Shown piece by piece: positions 42,931-50,968 of a DNA stretch of 64,000 nucleotides; the stretch's first letter is position 1; each line of letters opens with the position of its first letter. The DNA lies in assembly GCA_938007935.1 (NCBI GenBank), contig CALLMD010000010.1, forward strand, positions 265,176-329,175, in the 5' to 3' direction. A program made the position numbers and the translations under genes. This DNA comes from an uncultured Hellea sp. (GTDB taxonomy: Bacteria > Pseudomonadota > Alphaproteobacteria > Caulobacterales > Maricaulaceae). The notes under the pieces are model-generated. The model saw only the letters and a list, made by a program, of their open reading frames with translations. It searched no databases and was not told where the DNA came from.

Positions 42931-45288
42931 ATGAGTCTAAAACCCTTTCTGATAATGATGGCAAGCTTTGCGATAATATCTGGATGCGGAGATAAGTCCT
43001 CACTTGGCAATTCTGACGGCCCGTTATCTGATTTGGAGACTGCGGCGCAACAGGCCCAGACACCAGAAGCTAAAAAAACTTATCTGACGAATAAGCCAGG
43101 CCCAGGCAAGTTAACGCCCGAGGCTTTACATGCTGATCCGTCAATTCATGGCCCGAGGCTTAAAGGAGCTCAGATTTCACCTGAAGGAACTATGGCGACT
43201 GTTTTGCAGGGCCGTAAAGATAATGCGAGACAGCAAGATCTCTGGGCCTATGACCTTGAAAGCGGAGAAGGACGTTTGTTGGTCAGCTCGACTGACATTT
43301 TAGGCGCGCCTGAAGAACTATCTTTAGAAGAAAAAAACAGACGGGAACGTAAGCGCGAATATGGAAGCGGTATTGTCTCCTATAAATGGGTGGGGGATGA
43401 CCTGCTTCTTTTCCCACTTGGCGGAGACATCTATTTATATGATTTAAAAACCAATAAGCCAAAGCAAGTTACGGCGACGAAAGGATTTGAAACGGACCCC
43501 AAAGTATTCGGAAAAGGGCGCTATGTCAGCTATATCCGTGAGAATAACTTATATGTCAAAGACCTAGACTCTGGACTAGAGAGGCAACTTTCGGATGGTG
43601 CAACTGAATTAATACGAAATGGTATTGCTAGTTTTGTTGTTCAAGAAGAGCTGGACCGTTTTACGGGTTATTGGCCAAGTCCTGATGCAGGACGGATAGC
43701 CTATACACAAACGGATGAGAGTGATGTCGCAACCCGTAACCGTATTGAATATACAGGCAATGGCGTAAAAAATATTACGCAGCGCTATCCTTTTGCGGGA
43801 ACTCCAAATGCGACTGTGAAGCTCGGCATAGTTTCCCGGCGCGGTGGTAAAACAAGGTGGGTGGATATAGGCTCAGAAAAAGATATTTATTTAACGCGAG
43901 TCTTTTGGAGTGCTGATAGTAGGGCGCTTTACGCAGGTATTCTATCACGGGATCAAAAATCTCATAGATTGCTCAAAATAAATCCGAATACGGGCGTCTC
44001 AGAAATTTTGTTCGAAGAAACGTCTGAGACGTGGATAAATGTTGAGCTCAGCATAAAACCATTGAAAGATAGAAATTTACCTGCGGGCAACCTTCTCTTG
44101 TCAAGTGAACGCAATGGTCAATGGCAACTCTTTAATGTCCAAACAAGCGGCGACATGGCAGGTACTTTTACGGCAGTCACCCCTGCCGATATCCTAATGA
44201 CTAAACTGAACTGTGTGAATGAAAAGACAGGTGACATTTATTTTACGGGCTGGAAAGAAACACCTGTTGAGCGCCATCTTTATCGAATTAATATCGATGG
44301 AAGCGAGCTTATTCAAATTTCGACTAATTCAGGTATTCATAGTGCTAACTTTAGTAAGAGTTGTGAGCGTTATATTGGCGGGTTTAACAATGTTCAGACG
44401 CCGCCACAAAGCCGCGCCTTTCAAAGTGATGGAACACCGCTGTCATGGCTGAATGAAAATAAAATTGGTGCGTCTCATCCTTATGCCCCTTTTCAGCCCG
44501 CCCATATAATTCCTGAATTTGGAACGCTTCAAACTGCAGATGGAACGGATCTTCATTATGAAGTGTTCAAACCGCTGGATTTAAAAGCGGGTGAGAAACG
44601 CCCAAGTGTGACTTTGGTTTATGGCGGCCCACATGTTCAACGGGTTAGGAACACATGGAACCGGAAAAGCTTTGCAAGAATGCTGGCCCATCATGGGTTT
44701 GTTGTTTTCCAGATGGATAATCGAGGCTCTGGTTATCGCGGCAAACAATTTGAAGAAGTGATCTATCGTAAGATGGGACAGCCTGAAGTCGCAGATCAAC
44801 AACTGGGCGCGGCATGGCTAAAATCACAACCCTTTATCGATCCTGATAAAATGGGCGTTTATGGGTGGTCTTATGGGGGCTATATGACAGCGCATATGCT
44901 CGCGCAAACGGATGATTACAAAGCCGGCGTTGTCGGCGCGCCTGTCACGGAGTGGCAGCTTTATGATACGGCTTATACGGAACGCTATTTGGGCAGCCCG
45001 GACCCTGACAGTCTTAATTATACGCAAGGCGCTTATGAAAAGAGCAATGTCTTTCCGTATTTAGATGGATTAACAGAACCCTTCCTTCTTATTCATGGCA
45101 TGTCTGATGATAATGTTGTGTTTCATAACGCGACAAAATTAATGGACGCAATGCAAAACCGCGGCGCACATAACATGTCAGTTATGACTTATCCGAGAGA
45201 GAAGCACGGATTTCGCAGCAGTGAAAACCGTGTTCATCGGGATAGACAAATTTTGGAGTTCTTCTTAAAAGAACTCGGGGCAGACTAA
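42931..45288 (+). CDS. Dipeptidyl-peptidase IV-type S9 peptidase, lipoprotein
   Basis: A 785-aa S9B serine peptidase. ATG at 42931 is preferred because it gives a lipoprotein signal (MSLKPFLIMMASFAIISGC, lipidated Cys19); the frame is open to 42865. The N-terminal beta-propeller includes the IASFVVQEELDRFTGYWPSP Glu-Glu segment, which binds the substrate amino terminus in DPP-IV. The catalytic Ser is in YGWSYGGYMTAHML, the Asp in HGMSDDNVVFHNA and the His in PREKHGFRS. It should clip X-Pro or X-Ala dipeptides from peptides in the periplasm. Confidence 0.92.
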   Translation: MSLKPFLIMMASFAIISGCGDKSSLGNSDGPLSDLETAAQQAQTPEAKKTYLTNKPGPGKLTPEALHADPSIHGPRLKGAQISPEGTMATVLQGRKDNARQQDLWAYDLESGEGRLLVSSTDILGAPEELSLEEKNRRERKREYGSGIVSYKWVGDDLLLFPLGGDIYLYDLKTNKPKQVTATKGFETDPKVFGKGRYVSYIRENNLYVKDLDSGLERQLSDGATELIRNGIASFVVQEELDRFTGYWPSPDAGRIAYTQTDESDVATRNRIEYTGNGVKNITQRYPFAGTPNATVKLGIVSRRGGKTRWVDIGSEKDIYLTRVFWSADSRALYAGILSRDQKSHRLLKINPNTGVSEILFEETSETWINVELSIKPLKDRNLPAGNLLLSSERNGQWQLFNVQTSGDMAGTFTAVTPADILMTKLNCVNEKTGDIYFTGWKETPVERHLYRINIDGSELIQISTNSGIHSANFSKSCERYIGGFNNVQTPPQSRAFQSDGTPLSWLNENKIGASHPYAPFQPAHIIPEFGTLQTADGTDLHYEVFKPLDLKAGEKRPSVTLVYGGPHVQRVRNTWNRKSFARMLAHHGFVVFQMDNRGSGYRGKQFEEVIYRKMGQPEVADQQLGAAWLKSQPFIDPDKMGVYGWSYGGYMTAHMLAQTDDYKAGVVGAPVTEWQLYDTAYTERYLGSPDPDSLNYTQGAYEKSNVFPYLDGLTEPFLLIHGMSDDNVVFHNATKLMDAMQNRGAHNMSVMTYPREKHGFRSSENRVHRDRQILEFFLKELGAD

Positions 45289-45675
45289 TTAATCGGCCTC
45301 AGGTGTGACCATAGCAAAGGAATTAAGTTTATTGCCATCAGGGTCACGAAAATAGCCGCAATAAAAGCCTGTATCGCCGCGCGGACCAGCAGCGCCTTCA
45401 TCTTGAGCGCCTAAAGCAATTGCCTTGTCATAAATTTTATGGACGGTTTCTTTATTTGGGCAGGCTAAGGCAATCATTGTTCCATTTCCGGATGTTGCGG
45501 CTTTACCGTCATGGGGTTGGCAGACACCAAACATGGGCTGATCCATTGATGGGCCATAGCCCACAAATGTATCACTTGCCCAAAGTTCCTTAATGCCGAT
45601 TTCGCCAAACAATGAATCATAAAACTCTTTGGCCCGCTTTAAATCATTAGTTCCAACTGTGGTGTAAGCAATCAT
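45289..45675 (-). CDS. VOC family (glyoxalase-like) protein
   Basis: A 128-aa vicinal-oxygen-chelate fold protein made of two beta-alpha-beta3 units: IAYTTVGTNDLKRAKEFYDS begins the first and GNGTMIALACPNKETVHKIY the second, which ends with YCGYFRDPDGNKLNSF. The metal ligand positions are only partly preserved: the first has Thr rather than His. The activity is unknown; many such proteins are annotated as glyoxalases without proof. It is convergent with the DPP-IV gene and 16 bp downstream of a TPR-protein gene. Confidence 0.82.
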   Translation of the reverse strand: MIAYTTVGTNDLKRAKEFYDSLFGEIGIKELWASDTFVGYGPSMDQPMFGVCQPHDGKAATSGNGTMIALACPNKETVHKIYDKAIALGAQDEGAAGPRGDTGFYCGYFRDPDGNKLNSFAMVTPEAD

Positions 45676-45691
45676 ATAGTTCTCCGAACGG

Positions 45692-46357
45692 TTACTTTTG
45701 TTTGCGTATAGCTTCGTTTATCTGACCTCTCAAGAGCGCTGTCTCAACCGATGTTGGGCCATAGGCTAAAGAATTTTCTATATCTACTTTTGCTTCTGAT
45801 AATCGCCCTTGTTGCAAACGGGCATCAGCACGGTAGCGTAAGGCATCAGCATGTTGTGGGTCAAAGCCAAGCACCGAGGTTAAATCCATTTCTGCATATT
45901 CATAATATCCTGACATGGCATAGGCGCGGGCGCGGGCAATGCGAAGATCAAGATGATCCACTTTTAGGGCAAGGCCATCCGTTGCCGATTTGTAAGCGCG
46001 GTCCGGTTTATTGGCGACGAGCCAAAAGTTAGCAGCCTCACTGTAAAAATCTGCACGCATTGAAGGGGTGCCGCCATCTGAAGCTTTCGCCAAATTATCT
46101 AGCCTATTGGCGGCTTCATCTTCATGGCCAAGGGCATAAAGTGCCATAGCAACACAATGTTTGGCCCGGCGTCCACCGCCATCATCTTGCCAGATCATGG
46201 CTTCTTCAAAGGCTAATTCATTATCTATGGCAATTCGTTCCAAGCAGCTTTTGTGTTTTGCATCAAAGCTGGCTGTTAAGTCTGCCGCAAAAGCAGGCGC
46301 TGCAAATGATATTGCAATCAAGGGTAAAACCCCTAGGAGTAAGCAGCGTAAATTCAT
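45692..46357 (-). CDS. Exported tetratricopeptide-repeat protein
   Basis: A 221-aa protein with a Sec signal peptide (MNLRCLLLGVLPLIAISFAA, cut after AFA) followed by tandem helical repeats. The clearest TPR units are YYEYAEMDLTSVLGFDPQHA and ADALRYRADARLQQGRLSEA near the C-terminus. Such proteins mediate protein contacts in the periplasm. No specific partner is evident. Divergent from the epimerase-ABM gene with only 34 bp between starts. Confidence 0.85.
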   Translation of the reverse strand: MNLRCLLLGVLPLIAISFAAPAFAADLTASFDAKHKSCLERIAIDNELAFEEAMIWQDDGGGRRAKHCVAMALYALGHEDEAANRLDNLAKASDGGTPSMRADFYSEAANFWLVANKPDRAYKSATDGLALKVDHLDLRIARARAYAMSGYYEYAEMDLTSVLGFDPQHADALRYRADARLQQGRLSEAKVDIENSLAYGPTSVETALLRGQINEAIRKQK

Positions 46358-46391
46358 GTGAGGTAAATAGCGAAAGGAATGTCAGGCAGCA

Positions 46392-47570
46392 ATGGCACAG
46401 CGCATTAAATCACAGCAAGAAAAAAGCGTCCAAAAAACGGTCGTTTTACTTGGAGCGGGATATTCCGCGCGAGCGCTTATTCCGCATTTTAATGCACAAG
46501 GCTATCGCGTAGCGGCAACAACGAGGACGGAAGCCAAAGCCAAATCTTTACGCAATATGGGTATTGAAGCCATTATATATAGCGGAACTGTTTCTAGCAG
46601 GCTTGCCGAATTTTTAGGCCGAGCTGATATCATCTTATCCTCTATTCCGCCTAATGCTGAAGGTGATCCGTTTTTAAATGGACTTAAGATGCCATTATCA
46701 AAAATTGCAAAAAGGGCCGCATGGGTAGGATATTTATCCGCAACAAGTGTTTATGGCGACCGGAAAGGGCAATGGGCATATGAAGATGAACTTTTGAAGC
46801 CTTTAACCCAGCGCGGCAAAAATAGAATGCGCGCAGAATTACAATGGCTTGAGACGGAGTTGCCAGTTCATGTCTTTCGTCTTGCAGGAATTTATGGCCC
46901 AAACCGATCAAGTTTTTCGCGCTTACGTCAAGGCCAAGCAAGAGCCGTTATTAAGCCGGGTCATATCGTCAACCGCATTCATGTGGAGGACATTTCTAGT
47001 GCTGTTTTAAAGTCCATTAAAAATCCGAACCCGGTCAGAATTTATAACTTAGCGGATGGTTATCCAGCGCGGCCTCAAGACGTTATTAACTTCGCAGCAG
47101 ACCTTATCGATATAACCCGCCCGCCTGTGCTTGACCATAATGACGCAAATATATCAGATATGGCTCGTAGCTTTTATGTTGAAACAAAGCGTATCAATTC
47201 TGACCGCGCAAAGACGGAGCTTGGTTGGATGCCTAAATATGAAAACTACCGTCAGGGCTTAATGGCAACGTTGAAAGCCGAAAAAGGTGAAAGTCAAACT
47301 GTTTGGTTAAGCGGATGGCTTGAGGCTTCAGAGGCTGATGTAGATGGTATTAAACGCGCCTTACCCGCCCATTTACGTCTCTCAGAGCAAGAGGAAGATT
47401 GCGTTTTTTTTCGTGTCTGGCAGGATGCGACTAACGCCTTAAAATTCAACGTCATGGAAAGTTTTAAATCGCCCATGGCTTATCACAGACATCAAGCAAG
47501 AATGAAGAATAGCGAATGGGCGATGGTTAGCCGTAATGCCAAACGGCATTACGATATTATTGGACTATAA
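46392..47570 (+). CDS. NAD-dependent epimerase fused to a C-terminal ABM (antibiotic biosynthesis monooxygenase-like) domain
   Basis: A 392-aa two-domain protein. Residues about 16-300 are an atypical extended short-chain dehydrogenase of the YeeZ kind: VVLLGAGYSARALIPHFNAQ, SATSVYGDRKGQWAYEDE and FRLAGIYGPNRSSF. Residues about 303-392 look like an ABM dimeric alpha-beta barrel: WLEASEADVDGIKRALPAHL, EDCVFFRVWQDATNALKF, ESFKSPMAYHRHQARMKNSE. Stand-alone ABM proteins share the 'HQAR-x-SEW' style of ending. No frameshift or stop separates the halves, so this is a true fusion in this sequence. The substrate of either half is unknown. Confidence 0.8.
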   Translation: MAQRIKSQQEKSVQKTVVLLGAGYSARALIPHFNAQGYRVAATTRTEAKAKSLRNMGIEAIIYSGTVSSRLAEFLGRADIILSSIPPNAEGDPFLNGLKMPLSKIAKRAAWVGYLSATSVYGDRKGQWAYEDELLKPLTQRGKNRMRAELQWLETELPVHVFRLAGIYGPNRSSFSRLRQGQARAVIKPGHIVNRIHVEDISSAVLKSIKNPNPVRIYNLADGYPARPQDVINFAADLIDITRPPVLDHNDANISDMARSFYVETKRINSDRAKTELGWMPKYENYRQGLMATLKAEKGESQTVWLSGWLEASEADVDGIKRALPAHLRLSEQEEDCVFFRVWQDATNALKFNVMESFKSPMAYHRHQARMKNSEWAMVSRNAKRHYDIIGL

Positions 47571-48239
47571 ATTGAGTTCAGCCTTGGCTTCGCTTTCAGG
47601 CTTATAACCTTTTGAGCGCATACAATTTTCAAAATTAGGATCTATACGGTATCCAGTTCGGGTCATTTGGAAATAATGTCCTGCGCGTTGCTGACAAGAT
47701 ACCCAATCATTCATATTAGACCCTCCGCCAACTTTCACAAATGAAATGTCTGGTTGGTTTTGAACTTTATTTATTGGTTGTGTCCGCATTTGTGCCTGCC
47801 TAACAATCGGGCGCGCTTGTCTTACACTTTGTCTTGGTGTTTTTGACGTCGAGAAGCTTCGATGTTGATATGCCTTTGCCGGGTAATTACGCGAGGCTGT
47901 CTGTTTGACACGGCTATAATTTTGAGGCTGTGGTATAGGGAGTCTGGCTAGCTTAGGAACAATAAGCTGAGCACCTTTATGTGATGTTCCATCCTGGGCA
48001 AACGCTGTTTTAACTTGATGCTGCGCTGAATAAGCGTTTGAGGAATAGGATTTTTGATCAAAGACATAATCTTGTCTCGGCGCTGACCTAAGAAGGCCTG
48101 TAACGGGCTTCATTACAAAATTTGTCGCAGATTTTGTGAAGCCCCATAAATTATCCCCAACTAAACTTATTTGAGCACACCCTGTCAATGAAACTGCCAA
48201 CCCGGTAATTACGGCGATTTTTACGATAAATTGGGTCAT
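47565..48239 (-). CDS. Uncharacterised lipoprotein
   Basis: A 224-aa predicted lipoprotein. The ATG at 48239 has GGAGGGG just upstream and yields MTQFIVKIAVITGLAVSLTGC with lipobox SLTGC. The rest is basic, Gln- and Arg-rich and probably unstructured (TPRQSVRQARPIVRQAQM), and ends in a compact segment with two Cys (DWVSCQQRAGHYFQM and NFENCMRSKGY) that could form a disulfide. No family was recognised. It overlaps the epimerase-ABM gene by 6 bp, convergently, and diverges from the next gene. Confidence 0.72.
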   Translation of the reverse strand: MTQFIVKIAVITGLAVSLTGCAQISLVGDNLWGFTKSATNFVMKPVTGLLRSAPRQDYVFDQKSYSSNAYSAQHQVKTAFAQDGTSHKGAQLIVPKLARLPIPQPQNYSRVKQTASRNYPAKAYQHRSFSTSKTPRQSVRQARPIVRQAQMRTQPINKVQNQPDISFVKVGGGSNMNDWVSCQQRAGHYFQMTRTGYRIDPNFENCMRSKGYKPESEAKAELNL

Positions 48240-48364
48240 TTCCCCTCCAAACACGTCTATAAGGCTTAAAAAGCAAGAGCTGTGCCATTGATGTCTTTGC
48301 GTTATATTTGAGCTTGGATAAAGCGCCGCTTACTGGCATTAATAGCGGAGATAGGAAAGACTGA

Positions 48365-48886
48365 ATGCCCAAAACACCTTCACGTTTGTCAAAAGTTGCT
48401 GATGCTGCCAAAATTTATGGGGCAAGAAGTTTTGATAATTATGCACAAATTAGATCTGTGGCGGAACAAATTTGTGATGGGTTATGCCAATGGCTTGATA
48501 GTGAAAAGCAATGTGTCTTTTTGGTCCCGCCACAAGGTCCGTTTACTGCGCAAAATTATCGATCAGCGGCTTTTTCCGTAACAGGTAAAGGATTTTTACC
48601 CTTAGAGCCTATCAGCTTCGGCCTTGCGATTAATATTTCTGGCGAAGGGGATTTCATGCGGCTTGTTCTGACATGCCGTAAGGAGGGTGATAAGATGTTT
48701 GTCCATATAGATGAAGGCCGTGAGGCTGAACTGTTTTTGCCTTTAAATGAGACAGACCTCACAAGGTTTTATGAGAATGTTTATGAGCATTTAATGAATT
48801 GGTTTGAAGGCCGCGTTGATCAATATGATAACGGCAGCTACGGTAATAATGATATCGGCTTTGATATTATGCGCGTAGATGATTAG
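48365..48886 (+). CDS. Uncharacterised 173-aa protein
   Basis: A 173-aa soluble-looking, acidic protein without signal or membrane segment. Two features stand out: AAKIYGARSFDNYAQIRSVA at the N-terminus, and a low-complexity, acidic end (VDQYDNGSYGNNDIGFDIMR). I do not recognise the family. AGGAAAG lies about 10 bases before the ATG. It is followed 32 bp later by the antiporter gene on the same strand, so the two may share a transcript. Confidence 0.7.
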   Translation: MPKTPSRLSKVADAAKIYGARSFDNYAQIRSVAEQICDGLCQWLDSEKQCVFLVPPQGPFTAQNYRSAAFSVTGKGFLPLEPISFGLAINISGEGDFMRLVLTCRKEGDKMFVHIDEGREAELFLPLNETDLTRFYENVYEHLMNWFEGRVDQYDNGSYGNNDIGFDIMRVDD

Positions 48887-48918
48887 TTATTCAGTGAAGT
48901 TTTAATTAGGGTTTAAAT

Positions 48919-50862
48919 ATGGCTGCTGCTGCAGATGCTGCTCATCATGTTGTGAATATGCTTCCTTTCAAGATCGCCTTGATCGGCGTTCTTGGAATAG
49001 GGGCACAATGGCTTGCATGGAAAATGCAACGTCCTGCGATTGTGTTAATGGCCATTGCGGGATTAATTTTTGGCCCGCTTATTGGCTGGCTTTTAGGTAT
49101 GTCACTTCCTGCGCCTATCCAGAGCTTGCTTGAATCATTCAGGCTCGATCCGATAAATGATTTTGGAGATCTTTACCGTCCTATGATTGGACTGGCTGTT
49201 GCGATTATTCTTTTCGAAGGCGGCATGACTCTGAGTCTAAAAGATTTGGGCGATGCGCGCCACGCGGTCATTCGAATGGTTGTTTTGGCCGCTCCAATAG
49301 CTTGGCTGCTCGGCACCTTTGCGTCACATTACATCGTGGGATTGCCTTGGGATATTTCTGCAATGGTTGGCGGCTTATTTGTTGTTACCGGCCCGACCGT
49401 GATTATGCCGTTATTGCGCCAAGCGCATCTTAAATCCCGTCCAGCTAATGTGCTTAAATGGGAAGGGATTGTGAATGATCCGCTTGGCGCGCTTTTTGCG
49501 GTTGGTGGATATGAGTTTATTCGTTTTTCACAAACCGAAGCGTCTATGTATCTTGTTTTTGGCAAACTCGCATTTGCGGCAATATTTGGAACAATTGTAG
49601 GTATTATCTCAGGTTATGGTTTAGCGTGGGCGTTCCGCCGTGGACATATTCCCGAATACCTTAAAGCCCCAGTTGTTATGGCTTGGGTGCTTGCGATTTA
49701 CGTGTTGGCTAATACTATGGCAGATGAAACTGGGCTCTTGGCTGTAACAGCTTTGGGTATGACTATGGCCAATACGAAATTCGCGGCCATGGTTGAGATG
49801 CGCCGTTTTAAAGAAACCATCGCAATTATATTGGTCTCAGGCGTTTTTGTCATTTTGACGGCGACCCTAACGCCTGATGTTCTTAAAGCCTTCTTGACGG
49901 AATGGCGCGTCGGGGCCTTTGTCTTGGCGATGATGTTGGTTGTACGGCCTGTTGCGGTGATGCTCTCAACGCTTTGGTCTGGTTTGCATTGGAAAGAAGC
50001 TATCTTAATCAGCTTTATCGCGCCGCGCGGCGTGGTAGCTGTGGCGGTTGCGGGTCTATTCGCCGCTGAGCTTACAGCTATTGGGCGCCCAGAAGGCGCG
50101 CTATTTGTGCCGCTTGCTTTTGCGCTTGTCTTTGCAACAGTTTTATTTGCGGGTTTCTTCATTGGTCCCATTTCAAAGGCATTAGGACTTGCTGCGGGCG
50201 GCGGTGATGGGGTTATGATTGTTGGAGCCAATCCATGGTCGCTCGGCTTGGCCAAAGCGCTTAAAGAAATGGACATCAAAGTTTTAGTGGCCGATACGAA
50301 TTGGCGGCGATTACGCGGCGCGCGCCTTGAGGGACATAAAACCTTTTACGGAGAGGTTCTGTCCGAAAATGCGGATTTCAGACTCGATCATTCAGCCTTT
50401 AATCATCTCATCGCCGCAACGCCCAATGATGCTTATAATGCTTTGGTTTGTGTTGAGTTCGCGCCAGAGCTTGGTCGTCACCGTGTTTTCCAAGTGACCT
50501 CACATGAGAATGATGAGGATGATGCGGATACAATTGCCTTTACCTCACGAGGCCGGACGTTGACGTCACGCGGCCGAAGCTTTGATGCGCTCACACGTGA
50601 TTGGTGGGGAGGTTGGCGTTTCCGTTCAACTACCTTGTCTGAGGAATATACGCTTGATGATCTTTATCGTGACCGCGGTGATGATCTGGATCTTGTCTTG
50701 GCAAAAACTGCCAACGGTTTGGACTTTATTCAGCCGGGTAAAGAATCGCGTGCGGCTGGCTCAACGGTTTTAAGCTTCTGTCCTGTCAAAGATAAAGATA
50801 ATCGCGGGGCAGGCGCAAAAGAACCAGGCCTTGCGGGTCCAACGGCGCCACTTCCTTCTTAA
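48919..50862 (+). CDS. CPA1-type cation:proton antiporter with C-terminal nucleotide-binding domain
   Basis: A 647-aa Na+/H+ or K+/H+ exchanger. About 12 helices form the transport domain; EGGMTLSLKDLGDARHAVIR and VVTGPTVIMPLLRQA are hallmarks, and KWEGIVNDPLGALFAVGGYE carries the conserved Asn-Asp pair of electroneutral exchangers. After about residue 420, GDGVMIVGANPWSLGLAKAL begins a Rossmann-like TrkA-N (RCK-type) regulatory domain. Gly- and Pro-rich residues close the chain. The ion is not determined. Confidence 0.9.
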   Translation: MAAAADAAHHVVNMLPFKIALIGVLGIGAQWLAWKMQRPAIVLMAIAGLIFGPLIGWLLGMSLPAPIQSLLESFRLDPINDFGDLYRPMIGLAVAIILFEGGMTLSLKDLGDARHAVIRMVVLAAPIAWLLGTFASHYIVGLPWDISAMVGGLFVVTGPTVIMPLLRQAHLKSRPANVLKWEGIVNDPLGALFAVGGYEFIRFSQTEASMYLVFGKLAFAAIFGTIVGIISGYGLAWAFRRGHIPEYLKAPVVMAWVLAIYVLANTMADETGLLAVTALGMTMANTKFAAMVEMRRFKETIAIILVSGVFVILTATLTPDVLKAFLTEWRVGAFVLAMMLVVRPVAVMLSTLWSGLHWKEAILISFIAPRGVVAVAVAGLFAAELTAIGRPEGALFVPLAFALVFATVLFAGFFIGPISKALGLAAGGGDGVMIVGANPWSLGLAKALKEMDIKVLVADTNWRRLRGARLEGHKTFYGEVLSENADFRLDHSAFNHLIAATPNDAYNALVCVEFAPELGRHRVFQVTSHENDEDDADTIAFTSRGRTLTSRGRSFDALTRDWWGGWRFRSTTLSEEYTLDDLYRDRGDDLDLVLAKTANGLDFIQPGKESRAAGSTVLSFCPVKDKDNRGAGAKEPGLAGPTAPLPS

Positions 50863-50925
50863 GCTGGACTGCCTTTAATGACAGCAATTTAACGCTGAGT
50901 TCACGGCTGCTTAATCTTCTCTTGG

Positions 50926-50953
50926 CATAGGGTTAATTCCGATTAACCCTATG
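50926..50953. promoter_or_regulatory. 28-bp perfect palindrome upstream of the PBP1-type gene
   Basis: Arms CATAGGGTTAAT (50926-50937) and ATTAACCCTATG (50942-50953), spacer TCCG. It ends 15 bp before the TTG start of the penicillin-binding protein. No T-run follows on the plus strand, so it does not look like a standard terminator. It could be an operator or an mRNA hairpin near the ribosome site. Confidence 0.65.
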
Positions 50954-50968
50954 ATGTGACCAAGAGCT

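Noticed and set aside
49698..50279. A 193-aa minus-strand ORF within the antiporter gene
   Set aside because: It is an antisense shadow: Thr/Ala/Lys-rich with no fold signature, and the plus-strand frame is a clear membrane transporter.
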